DNA of 64,000 bases from Eudorina sp. 2006-703-Eu-15 (Eukaryota > Chlorophyta > Chlorophyceae > Chlamydomonadales > Volvocaceae): contig BDSI01000033.1 in the NCBI GenBank assembly GCA_003117195.1, forward strand, positions 186,001-250,000, read 5' to 3'. The position numbers and the translations under genes are program-made. Below are positions 47,701 to 58,029 of this stretch, in pieces. The notes below the pieces were generated by a model. It did no database searches. It was not told where the DNA came from and worked only from the letters and a program-made list of their open reading frames with translations. Positions within the stretch are counted from its first letter, which is position 1. Each line of letters starts with the position of its first letter.

Positions 47701-50700
47701 CAGCCACTGACCTTCAGCTTGGTCGACGGTCTTAAGCAGTCACCATGTCACGCATTTCCACCGACAAGCTCCTTTGGTCTTTCCAGAATCAATTATGCAC
47801 AGCGCAACCTAGGTTTATAGCTCCGCTTGGGTAAGGGTTAGGGTTAAACGATGCTCTATCTCCTGCTCTCGGCGTCCATTTCCTTTCCCGAAAACGTTGA
47901 TGGATACTGCAGGCGCTTCTTTCTTGGACCTCTCATTCTCACAGTCAAACGCTCCTGCGGAGGCTGCTCTCCATTTATTGCCGCTGTGCCGTACCGCATT
48001 TTTCTTTTTTTCCAGCCAAAGTCGTTTTGCCCCTTAGTAACATCAAACAATCAATCACAATCAATCGCTTGCAACAGCGCACATTTCCATTATCCTGTCT
48101 CCACTCAACTGAAACGGATCGCAAGTCCATCACTGCTGAACCCCACGACCAATGGCTGCTAGCTGGGTTTTGGTCATTTTTTTCTTGCTGCTGGAGCAGC
48201 GCGGGATGACAGCCCAGCAATCCGGTGTTTGCCCGCGCTGCAAGGACAACGACGTGGACACGCATCAGAGTAGCCAAAATTACAGCCATGGGGAATGTCC
48301 GCACCGCGGAGGTAAAGGCTCGCGCCGAGGAGGTAAAGGCTCACACCGAGGCTCGCGCCCAGGAGTTCAAGGCGGCAATCATGGTGCTCACCGAGGACTT
48401 CGACGGAAAACCAGCCGTGCCGAGGAGTTCAAGGCGGCGGAAAACCGGCGTGCCAAGGAGGTCAAGGCGCACACCCAGCAGGTCATGGCGGCAATCAAGG
48501 CGTTGCGCATAGCTACATGCCAGCTCGTTGTTTTTCAAGTCCGTCCGTTCAAAAGCAGGGATTCAGTGGCAAGCAGGACAGTTATCTTGTGAGACGGATG
48601 CTGCATGGGTCCTGCTTGCCACTGAATCCCTGCTTTTGAACATACGGACTTGAAAAACAACGCGCTGGCATGTAGCTGTGCGCAACACCTTGATTGTCGC
48701 CATGACCTGCTGGGCGTGTACCTTGACCTCCTTGGCATGCCGGTTTTCCGCCGCCTTAAACTCCTCGGCATGCCGGTTTTCTGTCGCCTTGAACTCCTCG
48801 GTGCGCAGCACCGTGATTGCCGCCTTGAACTCCTGGGCGCGAGCCTCGGCGTGAGCCTTTACCTCCTCGGCGCGAGCCTTTACCTCCGCGGCGTGGACAT
48901 TCCCCATGGCCGTAATTTCGGCTACTCTGATGCGAGCGTCCGCGTCGTTGTCCGTGCAGTGTGGGCAAACACTGAATTGCTGGGCTGTCATCCCGCGCTG
49001 CTCCAGCAGCAAGAAAAAAAATAACCAAAACCCAGCTAGCAGCCATTGGTCGTGGGGTTTAGCAGTGATGGACTTGCGATCCGTTTCAGTCGAGTGAAGA
49101 CAGGATAATGGAAATGTGCGCTGTTGCAAGCGATTGATTATGATTGATTGTTTGAAGTTACTAAGGGGCAAAACGATTTTGGCTGGAAAAAAATGCGGTA
49201 CGGCACAGGGGCACAAAATGGAGAGCAGCCTCCTGCCTGGAGCATTTCACGGTGAGAATGAGAGGTCCAAGAAAGAAGTAACGATAGACTGATGCCGCAT
49301 GGGTCCTGCTTGCCACTGAATCCCTGCTTTTGAATGGACGGACTTGTAAAAACAACACGCTGGCATGTAGCTGTGTGCAGCGGCTATTGTAACCAGAGGC
49401 CCAACGTTTGTCCTGGTGTGGAGGTGCACAATGGGGTGCTGCCGGAAGCCTTTTCAGCAGGGCTTTCCCTTACCGGCTGCACAAGAAGCGCGATCGCAGC
49501 TGTGTGCAGCATGACCCGCGCCGAATCCCGCAGCCCCCGCTACCCCATGCATGCGCACATTGCAACGAGTGTCCTGATGTGGTGGCGCACCCAGAATCCT
49601 TCGGGCGGCCGATCGGGTGCTGCCGGAAGCCTTTCCAGCAGGGCTTTTCAGCAGGGAAGTCCGTTTTCTTTCATGAGGGGGTGAAGGCTCGCGGAAAGTA
49701 CGACATGTCATGCATGGATGGAGCTAGTGGAGCCGAGGATCGTTTTCTGACCTTAGATAAATTGTCATCCATAGCTTTACACGGACACAAGAAGCTCGAT
49801 TTTGCTGAATGTTCACCTCAATTCTCATGGACAGGTGCTTACGTTTGAAATGCGACACGGGCTCTGTAGATATCATAGACACGATGGTTGTCTCAGAACA
49901 TTAGGAACATTTGGGCTGGGGGGACGACCGTGACTGCTTTCCCAGGAGGATCGGAGCCGTGCCACCTGCATAGTGCTCGCTCCGTTGCGTGGTCCCCTTT
50001 TGCCGTGTGTGCCTGGCCTTCTCCTGGTTGCGCTGGACGTGTCGGGGTTTTGTTTGAGTTGGCCCCATGATCGGCTTTATAAGGGCAGGCTGGCTTGGTG
50101 CCTGACCTCGTGGCGTGTTTTAGATGGGGCTAGAGGCCCTGGGTACACGGCACCCTTGTGGTCCCGTGCTGTGGGTTACCTAAACCTCTCTCCCAGTTCT
50201 GCATACCCGGACCCAGCAAGGCCTGACGCGTGCGAGACGCCTCGCTCTGGATCAGCTGGGCAGGCAGGCCTGCCGGAGGGTGCAACCCTAGCTAGTACGC
50301 TTAGGTTGGGACGCGAGACCAGGCTAGTTTTACCGCACCAAGCAGGGGCGCGCCTCCGAAACGCGCCCTGGGTGCTGCAAGGACTTGAGGAGGTTGAACA
50401 GCGGACTGCGAGGCGCAGACCGCCCGGGATGGGCCTTCACCCACTCCCTTGAGGGGGCACAGCGGTCACCGATCCTCGGGGATCGGGCACGCGCCCTTGG
50501 TTGAGAGCGAGGGGACAGAGGCCCCTTACGCCCCTTTCCCCCGTATCCGGGGGAAAGTGCTTCGGTGGTCTCCCGTATGGGGCGGGTTAGCGCCCCCGGC
50601 CAGTGTCGGCCCGGCAGATATGTAACGATTCACACACACCTCCCGGCGGCCGGTGACTGTATGGGGGGGGTTAGCGCCCCCGGCCAGCGTCGGCCCGGCA

Positions 50701-50711
50701 GATATGTAACG

Positions 50712-50754
<43 letters not shown>

Positions 50755-50989
50755 GCTCAGTTCTCTTTAACACACACACACACACACGCTCCTCCTGTCG
50801 GGCGGATTTTTCCCAAAACACTTCCTCCAGGTATTGATGCTGGGCTTCATTCGGCCCGAGATCCGTTTCAACGGCATCGAGGCGCTGACGGGTCGCATCC
50901 GAGCGGACATCGCCATCACCCGCAACCAGTTGGACACCCCGGACCTGCGGGCGGCCGCCGTGGAGCTGGAGACAGGCGATGAGGTCTGA
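41440..50989 (+). CDS. Riboflavin kinase fused to an N-terminal methyltransferase-like Rossmann domain
   Basis: Riboflavin kinase (flavokinase) converts riboflavin plus ATP to FMN. Eleven exons agree in phase: 41440-41568, 41647-41706, 41784-41885, 42219-42306, 42663-42768, 42986-43070, 43663-43770, 44153-44313, 44642-44699, 44980-45099 and 50831-50989 (TGA), giving 391 residues. Residues 1-43 resemble a plastid transit peptide (MTLSSRTATC, then Arg-rich, ending VRAM). Residues about 64-190 form a Rossmann-like unit: IVVGSGALPVVE, then ILVVDQS, VRVWRGDFTDLP, and GGSIIINSE. Residues about 227-391 are the kinase domain with RGSRQMGTPTAN, the canonical PTAN nucleotide-binding motif, then VLNVGSRPTV, VEVHILHDF and FYGSQLEV. 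Plant FMN enzymes have a HAD phosphatase in front of the kinase instead. Intron 10 is 5,731 bp because of a transposon. The acceptor of exon 7 (43663) could shift by a few codons. Confidence 0.9.
42617..42656 (+). repeat. (CTG)n triplet array just before exon 5 of the riboflavin kinase gene
   Basis: About 13 CTG triplets end a few bases before the splice acceptor at 42661-42662. Confidence 0.95.
44754..44790 (+). repeat. (GGCT)n repeat in riboflavin kinase intron 9
   Basis: About nine GGCT units in tandem. A related (GGGCT)n run lies in the next intron at about 45158-45186. Confidence 0.9.
45671..45780 (+). repeat. (CA)n tracts and CGGCTCAG-type short repeat left of the transposon
   Basis: Three (CA)n tracts flank a copy of a short dispersed repeat (CGCGGCTCAGCTTTTCTCC near 45704-45722). 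A similar arrangement, CGGCTCAGTTCTCTTTAA followed by (CA)n, lies on the right side of the transposon at 50753-50787. Confidence 0.7.
45792..45947 (+). repeat. Left terminal inverted repeat of the transposon
   Basis: It contains TTACATATCTGCCGGGCCGA and ends at AAGGGCGCGTG. It pairs with 50488-50643 over its whole 156 bp with one difference (GACCGCC here, GACCACC in the complement of the right end). Confidence 0.9.
46561..46652. repeat. Perfect 32-bp-arm hairpin inside the transposon
   Basis: The arms 46561-46592 and 46621-46652 are exact reverse complements around a 28-bp loop. Direct and inverted copies of GAGGAATCCTATACTCG lie next to the arms from 46507 onward. Confidence 0.9.
47917..49279. 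repeat. Large internal palindrome of the transposon (two ~0.66-kb arms)
   Basis: The left arm is about 47917-48579 and the right arm about 48610-49279, in opposite orientation with many small differences. Each arm has an open frame with MTAQQ and repeated EFKAAENRHAKEV-like, Ala/Glu/Lys-rich heptads, best preserved on the minus strand (48563-49216, 217 codons). A third, roughly 90-bp copy of the arm end follows at about 49290-49385. The translations look coiled-coil-like but match no transposase I know. Confidence 0.75.
50488..50643 (-). repeat. Right terminal inverted repeat of the transposon
   Basis: Reverse complement of 45792-45947; the outermost bases are CACACACACCTCC at 50631-50643. 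Confidence 0.9.
50654..50716 (-). repeat. Second, partial copy of the transposon end
   Basis: About 60 bp repeating the outer part of the right terminal repeat in the same orientation (GTTAGCGCCCCCGGCCAGCG, then the ATATGTAACGAT end), with a few substitutions. It looks like the remnant of a related element next to which the full copy lies. A (CA)n tract follows to about 50750. Confidence 0.8.
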
Positions 50990-51088
50990 GGAGCGCGAGC
51001 CCATGCGGAATGCCCATCGAATGCGGGTGACTCTGGAGACACTGCCGGACAACGATGTGCACAGCTGCGTGTGCATGTGACTCGAAAA

Positions 51089-51199
51089 AGATGTTTCTTG
51101 AGGTGATCGGAGGGGCTAGGCAGAGTTGCGGGGAAAGGGGGACGACATTTCTTGAGGTGATCGGAGGGGCTAGGCGGAGTTGCGGGGAAGGGGGGACGA
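51089..51199 (+). repeat. ~53-bp tandem duplication in the riboflavin kinase 3' UTR
   Basis: Two copies of a unit starting TTTCTTGAGGTGATCGGAGG, with a few differences near their ends. Confidence 0.85.
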
Positions 51200-51335
51200 G
51201 GGGGCCTGGGCGTGTCACGGTTGGGCACGGCTTTGCTGCGCTGAGCTTCCAGTGAGCTTGTTGCGGTGACGAGGCGCGGGAGGTAGGAGCGGTCGACGCC
51301 CCTCGTTGGCGCAGACCAACCTCGTGGCGATGGTG

Positions 51336-51340
51336 TGTAA
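51336..51340 (+). terminator. Candidate poly(A) signal TGTAA of the riboflavin kinase gene
   Basis: It lies 347 bp after the stop codon, a typical distance for this group. Confidence 0.6.
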
Positions 51341-54300
51341 TATCTTGGTGGGGGCTCGGACCAGGGGTGGTCGAGGTCAGGCGCGCAGACTTGCAGCCGC
51401 CGGCTTGACGGCATTGCGCTCTGGCCGGGAGTCCAGATAGGCCGTGGGAATGGTTTCGGGTGGTCATCTTTGCGGGGCTTGACGTGGGGTTCGGTTCTGC
51501 GTTTTGGGGATGATACCGTAGAGGGAGGGGGGCCTGAGTGCAGCGCTGTTCATGTGGGGCGCATAGCCCTCGCCGTCGAGGCAACACGAAGATATCGACA
51601 TTTATTCACACTTCTTTTAAACGTAACCGTCACAAGGTGGACCCGTATCCCGACTTCTTTTGTGGTTTTAAGATCATGGCGAGGCCGGACAGGAGGGGAG
51701 CTGCCCGAACAGCTGAAGTTCGGTGCCTCGTGTTCCAGACCGCCCAGCTGCGCAGGCGCAACGCCCCTAGGATGGGGCGGCGGCCAACGGCCTATACTAT
51801 GGGGCCACTCGCCCCACAACTAAGGCTGTTAAGGGCTTCTCGTTCGTCTTTGCACATGAGTCTTCATCATTGCGGTACACCTTGCGGACATGTGTAGTAC
51901 TTACAAGTACGGCGTCATGCAGGGGCGCATTTCTGTGAGATGGTATTAATTAAAGAGGACATCCTGTCCCGGGCGTCCTGAGCTGTGAGTGAGAAGCGTG
52001 TCACGGCCGAAGCCATTCGGAGGCTGCCCCCTCATGCCGTCTGCCGTACACGTCGGTTGCAGCCCTGGCACGGGCCTGGTTGGCTGCCACGTGTTCGGGG
52101 GCATTTTATTTTTGTTAAGGATGGCATGTTACAGTGGACCCGCGGGTCATCGGTGACATCCAAAACTTCCTCACCATACACTGCATTCTATTACTGTATG
52201 CAGGCCGCCGCCAGGACAGCCGCGGGTTGCCGGCCTGCGCCAGAACTCCGTTTGGGCCTCAAACCAACCAACTCTTTAACTACTTGCGTGACGGCGCTAC
52301 CTAGGCAGAGCGGACGATGCTATGCGGCCGTACCGCTCCGCTCGCTTTCGAGCACAACGGTGGAGGGTGGCCGCAGCACCCCGTCCGCGCCCTCATGCCA
52401 ACCGGCCCCCCCCAATGGGCAAAACGCATACATGGAAGATATTTCTTGCACGTATGCGTACGGTGGGTGCTCACTCGCTGACACCCGCTTTTTGATTTTG
52501 GCTCACTCGCGCCAATGGAATGACTGACACCCACCGGTATCGTCGGCGCCGGCGGCGGGTCGATCACCCAGAGGGCGAAGTACCGGTGCCGCACAGGAAG
52601 GCAGGCAGTAGAAGCGGAGGAGGCTGCAGCGAGAGGCACTCCAAGGGGCTGCCGAAAGCGCCAGAGAGGTTTTCCTAAGTAATCAGTTGTACTCGCACCC
52701 AGTGAAAGCCGTCTTCGATCGATAGGTAGGCCGGTTGAGGGCCGGCTGTCGCGAAGCTATGATCAGGCTTTGAGAGCTGAAGGCGCACCGTAATCACCTC
52801 CGTCAGGGACTGAGCACTGAGGGACACCGGCTGGCCTTCGCTGTCGTCCACAGGGAGCCGGGACGGTTCGTTACATCTACACCTATTCAAAATATCTGGA
52901 GTTAAGGCTGCGCCCTCGCTTCTGTTTGACCTCCGGTACAGCGGCACTGACGCCCGTGCATCCGTTGCCCTTCACAGTCTATACAGCTGTTGCATCGGTC
53001 GCCTCGCCTGTACGAAGGCGCGCCACAGGTAATGGAGACGATCGTCACAGGAGTGTCAAGTGGACGCGAAATAATCCTACGGGCGGTCGCAGATCGCGGG
53101 AAATGGCCTTCAAGTGGCATGCGGCCCAGCTTCGTAACGTTCTCAGCGCATCCCGGACGGATGACCTATCCAATCATCTGTCACAAAGCCGGACAGGGCA
53201 CGATAACTTGCAGGAAATTTATAGGCTTGCGGCGTTACCTAAGCGTTTCATGGGCTGTGAGGCGGTCCGAGCAGTATGGTCGGAGGTCCTTGGGACGAGC
53301 ATGACAAATGAAGAACAACAGTCTGGAAGAATATTTCAAGAGGATGACAGCTTTTATAAATTCATGATGGGATTTTATTGTGGAATTTATCGCAATCTGG
53401 ACACTTTGGGGCCCTTAGGGGCCCGCCTTTTTCTGCGCGCAAAAGCATCAAAGGTACGGATAGGTAAAATGAGGTTGAAGTTACTATGGTATCAAGTTTT
53501 GCGTCAGTGAGCTCCATCGTGCATCACGCCGATTGCCCTGCAAAAAAGTGCGCCCGCCATCCATTTAGGCTCAACTAAGGTTGACTGGGTTGACTGTGCC
53601 AAGAGTTCGTTCCACGGCGAGCAAGCCATAAACATACTGCATGAATTTTGTGCATGTAAAACAGGAGCTAGTATTGGCGATTTTTCGGATAAGAATGATG
53701 CAGTGACATGCATTCGCAGCGCGCAGGGGAGGGACAGCACGGGCAAGCGGGGACGTTGCTACGGTCAAATCATGACTCACTGACATCTTGCCACGCAAAA
53801 GATGATTACACGGCAGCTTAGCGCATAAGCATGAGCCGAATCTTTCTTATGGTGACGGCATGCGGGCAGGGGAATTAACATCGCATTGCGTCTGGGGTTA
53901 AGGTACGGCTAGGTAGGCCGCCATCCTGCCCAATTCGACAAACGAATCTGGAGGGAAGTAGCACCTTCGCCTTGCATTCATGCATCAAAGACATAATTAA
54001 AATTTTTTATATGTCCAACTTTTAAGGGGATCAATTTGCGTCGGTAAGAGCCGTATTTCGGTGCGTTTCTGCTTTATTGCAGACAACGATCGTACTCCTT
54101 ACATAAGCAGGCAATTACATGATTTAGTTAATAATAATTCAACATTTTTATCCATAAGGGGTCTTCCAGCCTCGACCTTTACGTCATGCGGACGGCCATT
54201 TCATGATGGATGTCAAGGAAGGGTGTACGTTGCCCAACGGAAGCTACGGCGAAGATTGCGTTGCTTATTATAAATACATTGATAGCCATTGGTCATTCTT

Positions 54301-54578
54301 CATATCGCATTCCTCCAAAGCAGGAATACATACTACCGACGCTTTATATATTGGGATATCCACTTCGCTCTTTAACTGAATGATAAGGTGCGACATTGCT
54401 TTCGAAAATGATTACATGTTGTGTGCAGTCTGGCTTATAAAGGGGTTCCCTTGTTTGATCTTATTTTTTACCTGTTTCGACTCAAGATGTGCACTGCATG
54501 CCCATTTTCATGTGATTTCGCAGTATATCCGGAACCAGGCTGTAAAGCTGCACTCCTTATCGTCTGGGTTGTGATCAA
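51341..54578 (+). other. Intergenic region, GC-rich then low-GC
   Basis: No gene is firmly supported. The left half has scattered fragments without coding logic. The right half (53.2-54.6 kb) is AT-rich. One open frame at 52926-53510 is listed separately as doubtful. Confidence 0.55.
52926..53510 (+). CDS. Doubtful open frame of unknown function
   Basis: The frame has 194 codons. Its middle part, from an ATG near 53103, reads as ordinary mixed-composition protein (for example EIYRLAALPKRFMGCEAVRA and DDSFYKFMMGFYCGIYRN) rather than the low-complexity translation usual in this DNA. It ends near a possible donor at AAAG|GTACGG (about 53454). Codon use is AT-richer than the neighbouring genes. 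I recognise no family. It could be a gene fragment or chance. Confidence 0.22.
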   Translation: MTSGTAALTPVHPLPFTVYTAVASVASPVRRRATGNGDDRHRSVKWTRNNPTGGRRSREMAFKWHAAQLRNVLSASRTDDLSNHLSQSRTGHDNLQEIYRLAALPKRFMGCEAVRAVWSEVLGTSMTNEEQQSGRIFQEDDSFYKFMMGFYCGIYRNLDTLGPLGARLFLRAKASKVRIGKMRLKLLWYQVLRQ

Positions 54579-57500
54579 ATGTCACCGGCGGCGCTTGTGC
54601 TGCTGGTGGCCCTGCCCTGGGCAATGGTCGGAGGTAGGCTCATTCTTGTACCGTCCGCCCCGCCACGTTCTAAGCAGGTCAATATGAGAAATTGCTATTA
54701 AGCAACAATGTCAACGGGTAAAGCAGTGATATCGGCGTTCTGTATTGTCCACATCCTGACATCCTGAAAGTCGGTCACAACGCGCTGAACGCCCATTCTC
54801 GTAATCAGGCTGACCGACGCGTAAACCAACTCACGCTGATGCGTCCGTTGTTTGGCCTTGCCCGACTGCCTCATCCGCCGTGCAGCCCAAAAGTCCGGCG
54901 GAAAGCCATGGTTCGGTCCTCCGCCGCCGGCTGATCCCAACGGGGCCAACACGGTATCCATGATGGGACAAGTAACATTTGTCGACACTCATGATGGAAA
55001 CCAGCGTTTCGCCCTGATGGACGCGTATGGCATGGTCACGCCCTTCGGCGGGGGCTTCAGGCCGCAGGTCGACAAGGACAACACACCCATCCAAACGGGC
55101 GATGTCATTTCGATGGTAAGCACGGACGCCTGTCGCACTGTTGGTGATCCTCCAAGTCTCAACTAATTCCCTGGGTGCCGTACCTCCCTACTCCCGCTCC
55201 CAACCAGCACGACGGGCCAGTGTCTGTGCACCCCCCCCATACACACACACATCCTGGACTTCGCTGAACTTCGATTCTCGCGGCTCAGTTATCTTTTACA
55301 CATATCCTCAAATCCTCAATCCGAGGACTAGGCGCCACGGACATGAAGCACTCAAGCAGTAGCGCCTTGCCATCAGTCTATCAAGTATTAACCCATCGGC
55401 GCCCCCGCCGCCCCCCTCGCCCTTCGCTCGCGTACCCAGGCGTGCCGCCTGGGCCCTGCGGGCTACTGCACGTGCGGCACGGACGCCGCCGGCAACTGCC
55501 TGTGCCCCATCGACAACACCGCCAACGCCTGCGTCGACGCCGCGCCCAACACCATCTCCATCGTCGTTCCGGCTCAGCCCATCGCCGCGGTCCAAGTCAC
55601 GCAGAAGCTCTTCGTGATGATCCTCAACTACTCAGCTTGCGGGTTCCCCCACTCCCTCGACGTGAACACCGTGCGGCAACTCTACCTCGGCCCCAACTAC
55701 GATGGTAGTGGCGGCGTGGCCGGGAAGTTTTCAAATTGCTCGTACAACAAGTTCCTCATGGATCCAGCCGCTTTCCGCGTCGAGGTCATCTCCCCGCCCT
55801 GCTCGACCTCCATCACGAGCAGCTGCAGCTGGTGGGCTATCTCCTCGGGCGCTGATGAGGTGGCCAGGGCCAAGGTCGGCCTCACCGCGTTCTCCACCTT
55901 CACGCACTACACGTACGTGCTGCCGCCGGGGCTGCAGAGCGTGTGCCCCTGGGCGGGCCTGGCGCTGCTTCCCGGCCGGCAGACCTGGCTGCAGACCAGC
56001 AGCTACGGCGTGTACCGATGGGCCACGGTGATGCAGGAGAGCATCCACAACTACGGTGCGTGACGGCGCGCAGCTCAATCCAGGTTTCTTTCTCTCCAGG
56101 GAGGGAGGGCTGGAGGACGGGAGCGGCGGCATGCACTGAAGCGCGCAGGCGCGCGCTGGGGCGTTGGTAGCAGTGCGGATCTGGCCCGGCTGGGCCGTCG
56201 TCGGTGTGGTGGTGGTGGTGGTGGTGTTGGTATGCCGCCTTTGGTGGAAACACAAAGAATCCCACTGCGGGTCGTAGTGTCGTGTTCGACACATAAAAAG
56301 CGCCTTCCGTACTGTACGGCGCTCAGTGTCTTCCCGGTTCCCGCCCCTGTGTTGCCTCCCCCAGGTCTGTGGCACTCCTGGCGCAACGGCTGGGAGTACG
56401 AGGACTACTCCACCGCCATGGGCCGCGGGGACGCCTGCCCCAACGCGCCCGAGGCAAGCCGGCTGGGCTGGTCCACGCCGGCAGTCGGCGGCGACGCTGT
56501 CAGCAGCACCTCCCTGGCGGCGGGCAGTGCCCTGTCCTTCACCATTCCCGCCAGCTACATCACCGGCGACAACAACTACATCAGGCTAGTGCCCGATTGG
56601 TTGCCCAGCTACAGCCAGCCCGCAAACTCTAAGAACCTTTACCTGGATTTCCGCGTGGCGAAGGCCGGCGATGCGTCGTTACAGTCAACTTACGCGAACA
56701 AGGTCAACGTGCACGAGGTCAACGCGACCATGGTGAGTACGGCACCATGCTGTACGTGTGATGGGATGGAGCGGCGGCCCGTGGGTGCCGGGCGGCGGTG
56801 CTGGGGTGCCGCGGCTGTTGGTACGCCAGGCCTGCAGTCACTGCCCCCTCAGAACACAAAACACATTCGGTTGCTGTTATCCCCAACCCTCGCCAAATTC
56901 GGTATTCATCCCAAACGACTGCCGTACCGAGAAATGCCGTACCAGGACGCTGTACGCCCGCTGTTGCTCCTGTGCTCCAACGACTTGGCTGATGATGCAT
57001 TGGCTGATATGTCCGTGTTGCTGTTGTCCTTGGATGCGGCGTTGCACTAAATTTGTTGTCGTACTTGCCGTACAGGACAACGGGTATCCCTCCGCGTACA
57101 CGTACGGCGACCGACGCATCTCCTTCATCGGCGGCCTCCCGCCAATGTCTCGTCAGACCTTCTCCGCTTATAACTTGGTGATCTACGCCGGGTCCCTCGT
57201 GGGTACGGATGTCGTACGGGTGCACGTGTGCCGCTACTTGAATTCCGACACTGAGTGCCCCACCCTGGACGTGATCGAGAAACGGCCCAGCTCGCCGCCC
57301 AACAAACCGCCGCCGTCGCCGCCGCCGTCGCCGCCGCCATCTCCGCCGCCGAAGAAGCCCTCGCCGCCGCCACCCTCGCCGCCGCCGAGGTCACCGCCGC
57401 CGCAGAAGTCGCCGCCGCCGCAGAAATCGCCGCCGCCGCCGAAGGCGCCGTCGCCGCCGCCGCCGAAGGCCCCGTCGCCGCCGCCGCCGAAGACGCCGTC

Positions 57501-58029
57501 GCCGCCGCCGCCGCAGAAGAAGCCTCCGCCGCCGGCCAAGTCGCCGCCGCCGTCGCCCCCGGCCAAGAAGCCGCCGTTGCCGCCGCCGCCAAAGTCGTCG
57601 CCTCCGCCGCTGCGGCCGCCGCCGCCATCACCGTCGCCGCCCTCTCCCCCGCGTACCCCCTTGAGCCCTCGTCCCCCGCGGCCCCCGCGCAAGGTGAGAT
57701 CTAATCCGGGCGCGCATCTCAGCCTTCGCAACTCCTCATTGCTTCATGCTCCAGACATTCCTGACGCCATGCCGCTACCATGCAGCGGAAGCAGTCCCAT
57801 CCACATACTACCCCTATCCCGATCTACCTGGTGTGCTTTTACGATGCGCCCCATCGGACCCACGCCTTACTAACCCGGTCGTTGTTGCGCCCTCCGCCGC
57901 TGCCTCCGCTGCCGTTCCCCCCAGCCGCGGCGCCCGCGGCCGCCTCCCACTGCCTTCTTCAACAACGGTCCTGTCCGCCCGCCGATGCCGCCGGACAGCC
58001 CTCTGACGCAGTACGGCGATTACGAGTGA
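54579..58029 (+). CDS. Secreted matrix metalloproteinase, VMP/gametolysin type (peptidase family M11)
   Basis: Enzymes of this family degrade the Hyp-rich extracellular matrix or cell wall in volvocine algae. Six in-phase exons: 54579-54633, 54886-55115, 55440-56055, 56365-56732, 57076-57693 and 57925-58029 (TGA), 663 residues. Residues 1-18 are a signal peptide (MSPAALVLLVALPWAMVG). Residues 19-95 form a propeptide-like part (MGQVTFVDTHDGNQRFAL). The catalytic domain has a Cys-rich start, LPPGLQSVCPWAG, and the zinc motif QESIHNYGLWH (residues 294-304), an exact QEXXHXXGXXH as in Volvox VMPs, with Gln in place of the first His of HEXXH. EYEDYSTAMG follows and may supply the Met turn. Residues about 493-629 are SPPP repeats expected to be hydroxylated and glycosylated in the wall. 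An intron cuts the zinc motif between Tyr and Gly. A second gene of this type starts at 62491. Confidence 0.93.
57285..57693 (+). other. Ser-Pro-rich (hydroxyproline-rich) domain of the first metalloproteinase
   Basis: About 136 residues are dominated by SPPPP, KAPSPPPP and KKPPPP units encoded by CCGCCG and TCGCCG triplets. Such modules are typical of volvocine extracellular-matrix glycoproteins such as pherophorins and VMPs. Confidence 0.9.

Larger units (their letters stand above)
45792..50643. mobile_element. Non-autonomous DNA transposon with 156-bp terminal inverted repeats
   Basis: The element is bounded by inverted repeats 45792-45947 and 50488-50643, identical except for one base that I can see, which suggests recent mobilisation. 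The termini read GGAGGTGTGTGTGAATCG inward. It sits wholly inside intron 10 of the riboflavin kinase gene. The 4.5-kb interior has no open frame resembling a transposase, so it would need a partner element. It contains a short perfect hairpin (46561-46652) and two inverted copies of a 0.66-kb unit (47917-49279). No clear direct target-site duplication is visible directly beside the ends, so the superfamily is not assigned. Confidence 0.85.

Noticed and set aside
49973..50452. 159-codon frame near the right end of the transposon
   Set aside because: No transposase or other domain; composition is like the surrounding noncoding GC-rich DNA.
57125..57731. Long Ala- and Gly-rich minus-strand frames
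   Set aside because: They are shadows of the SPPP-encoding repeats of the metalloproteinase on the other strand.
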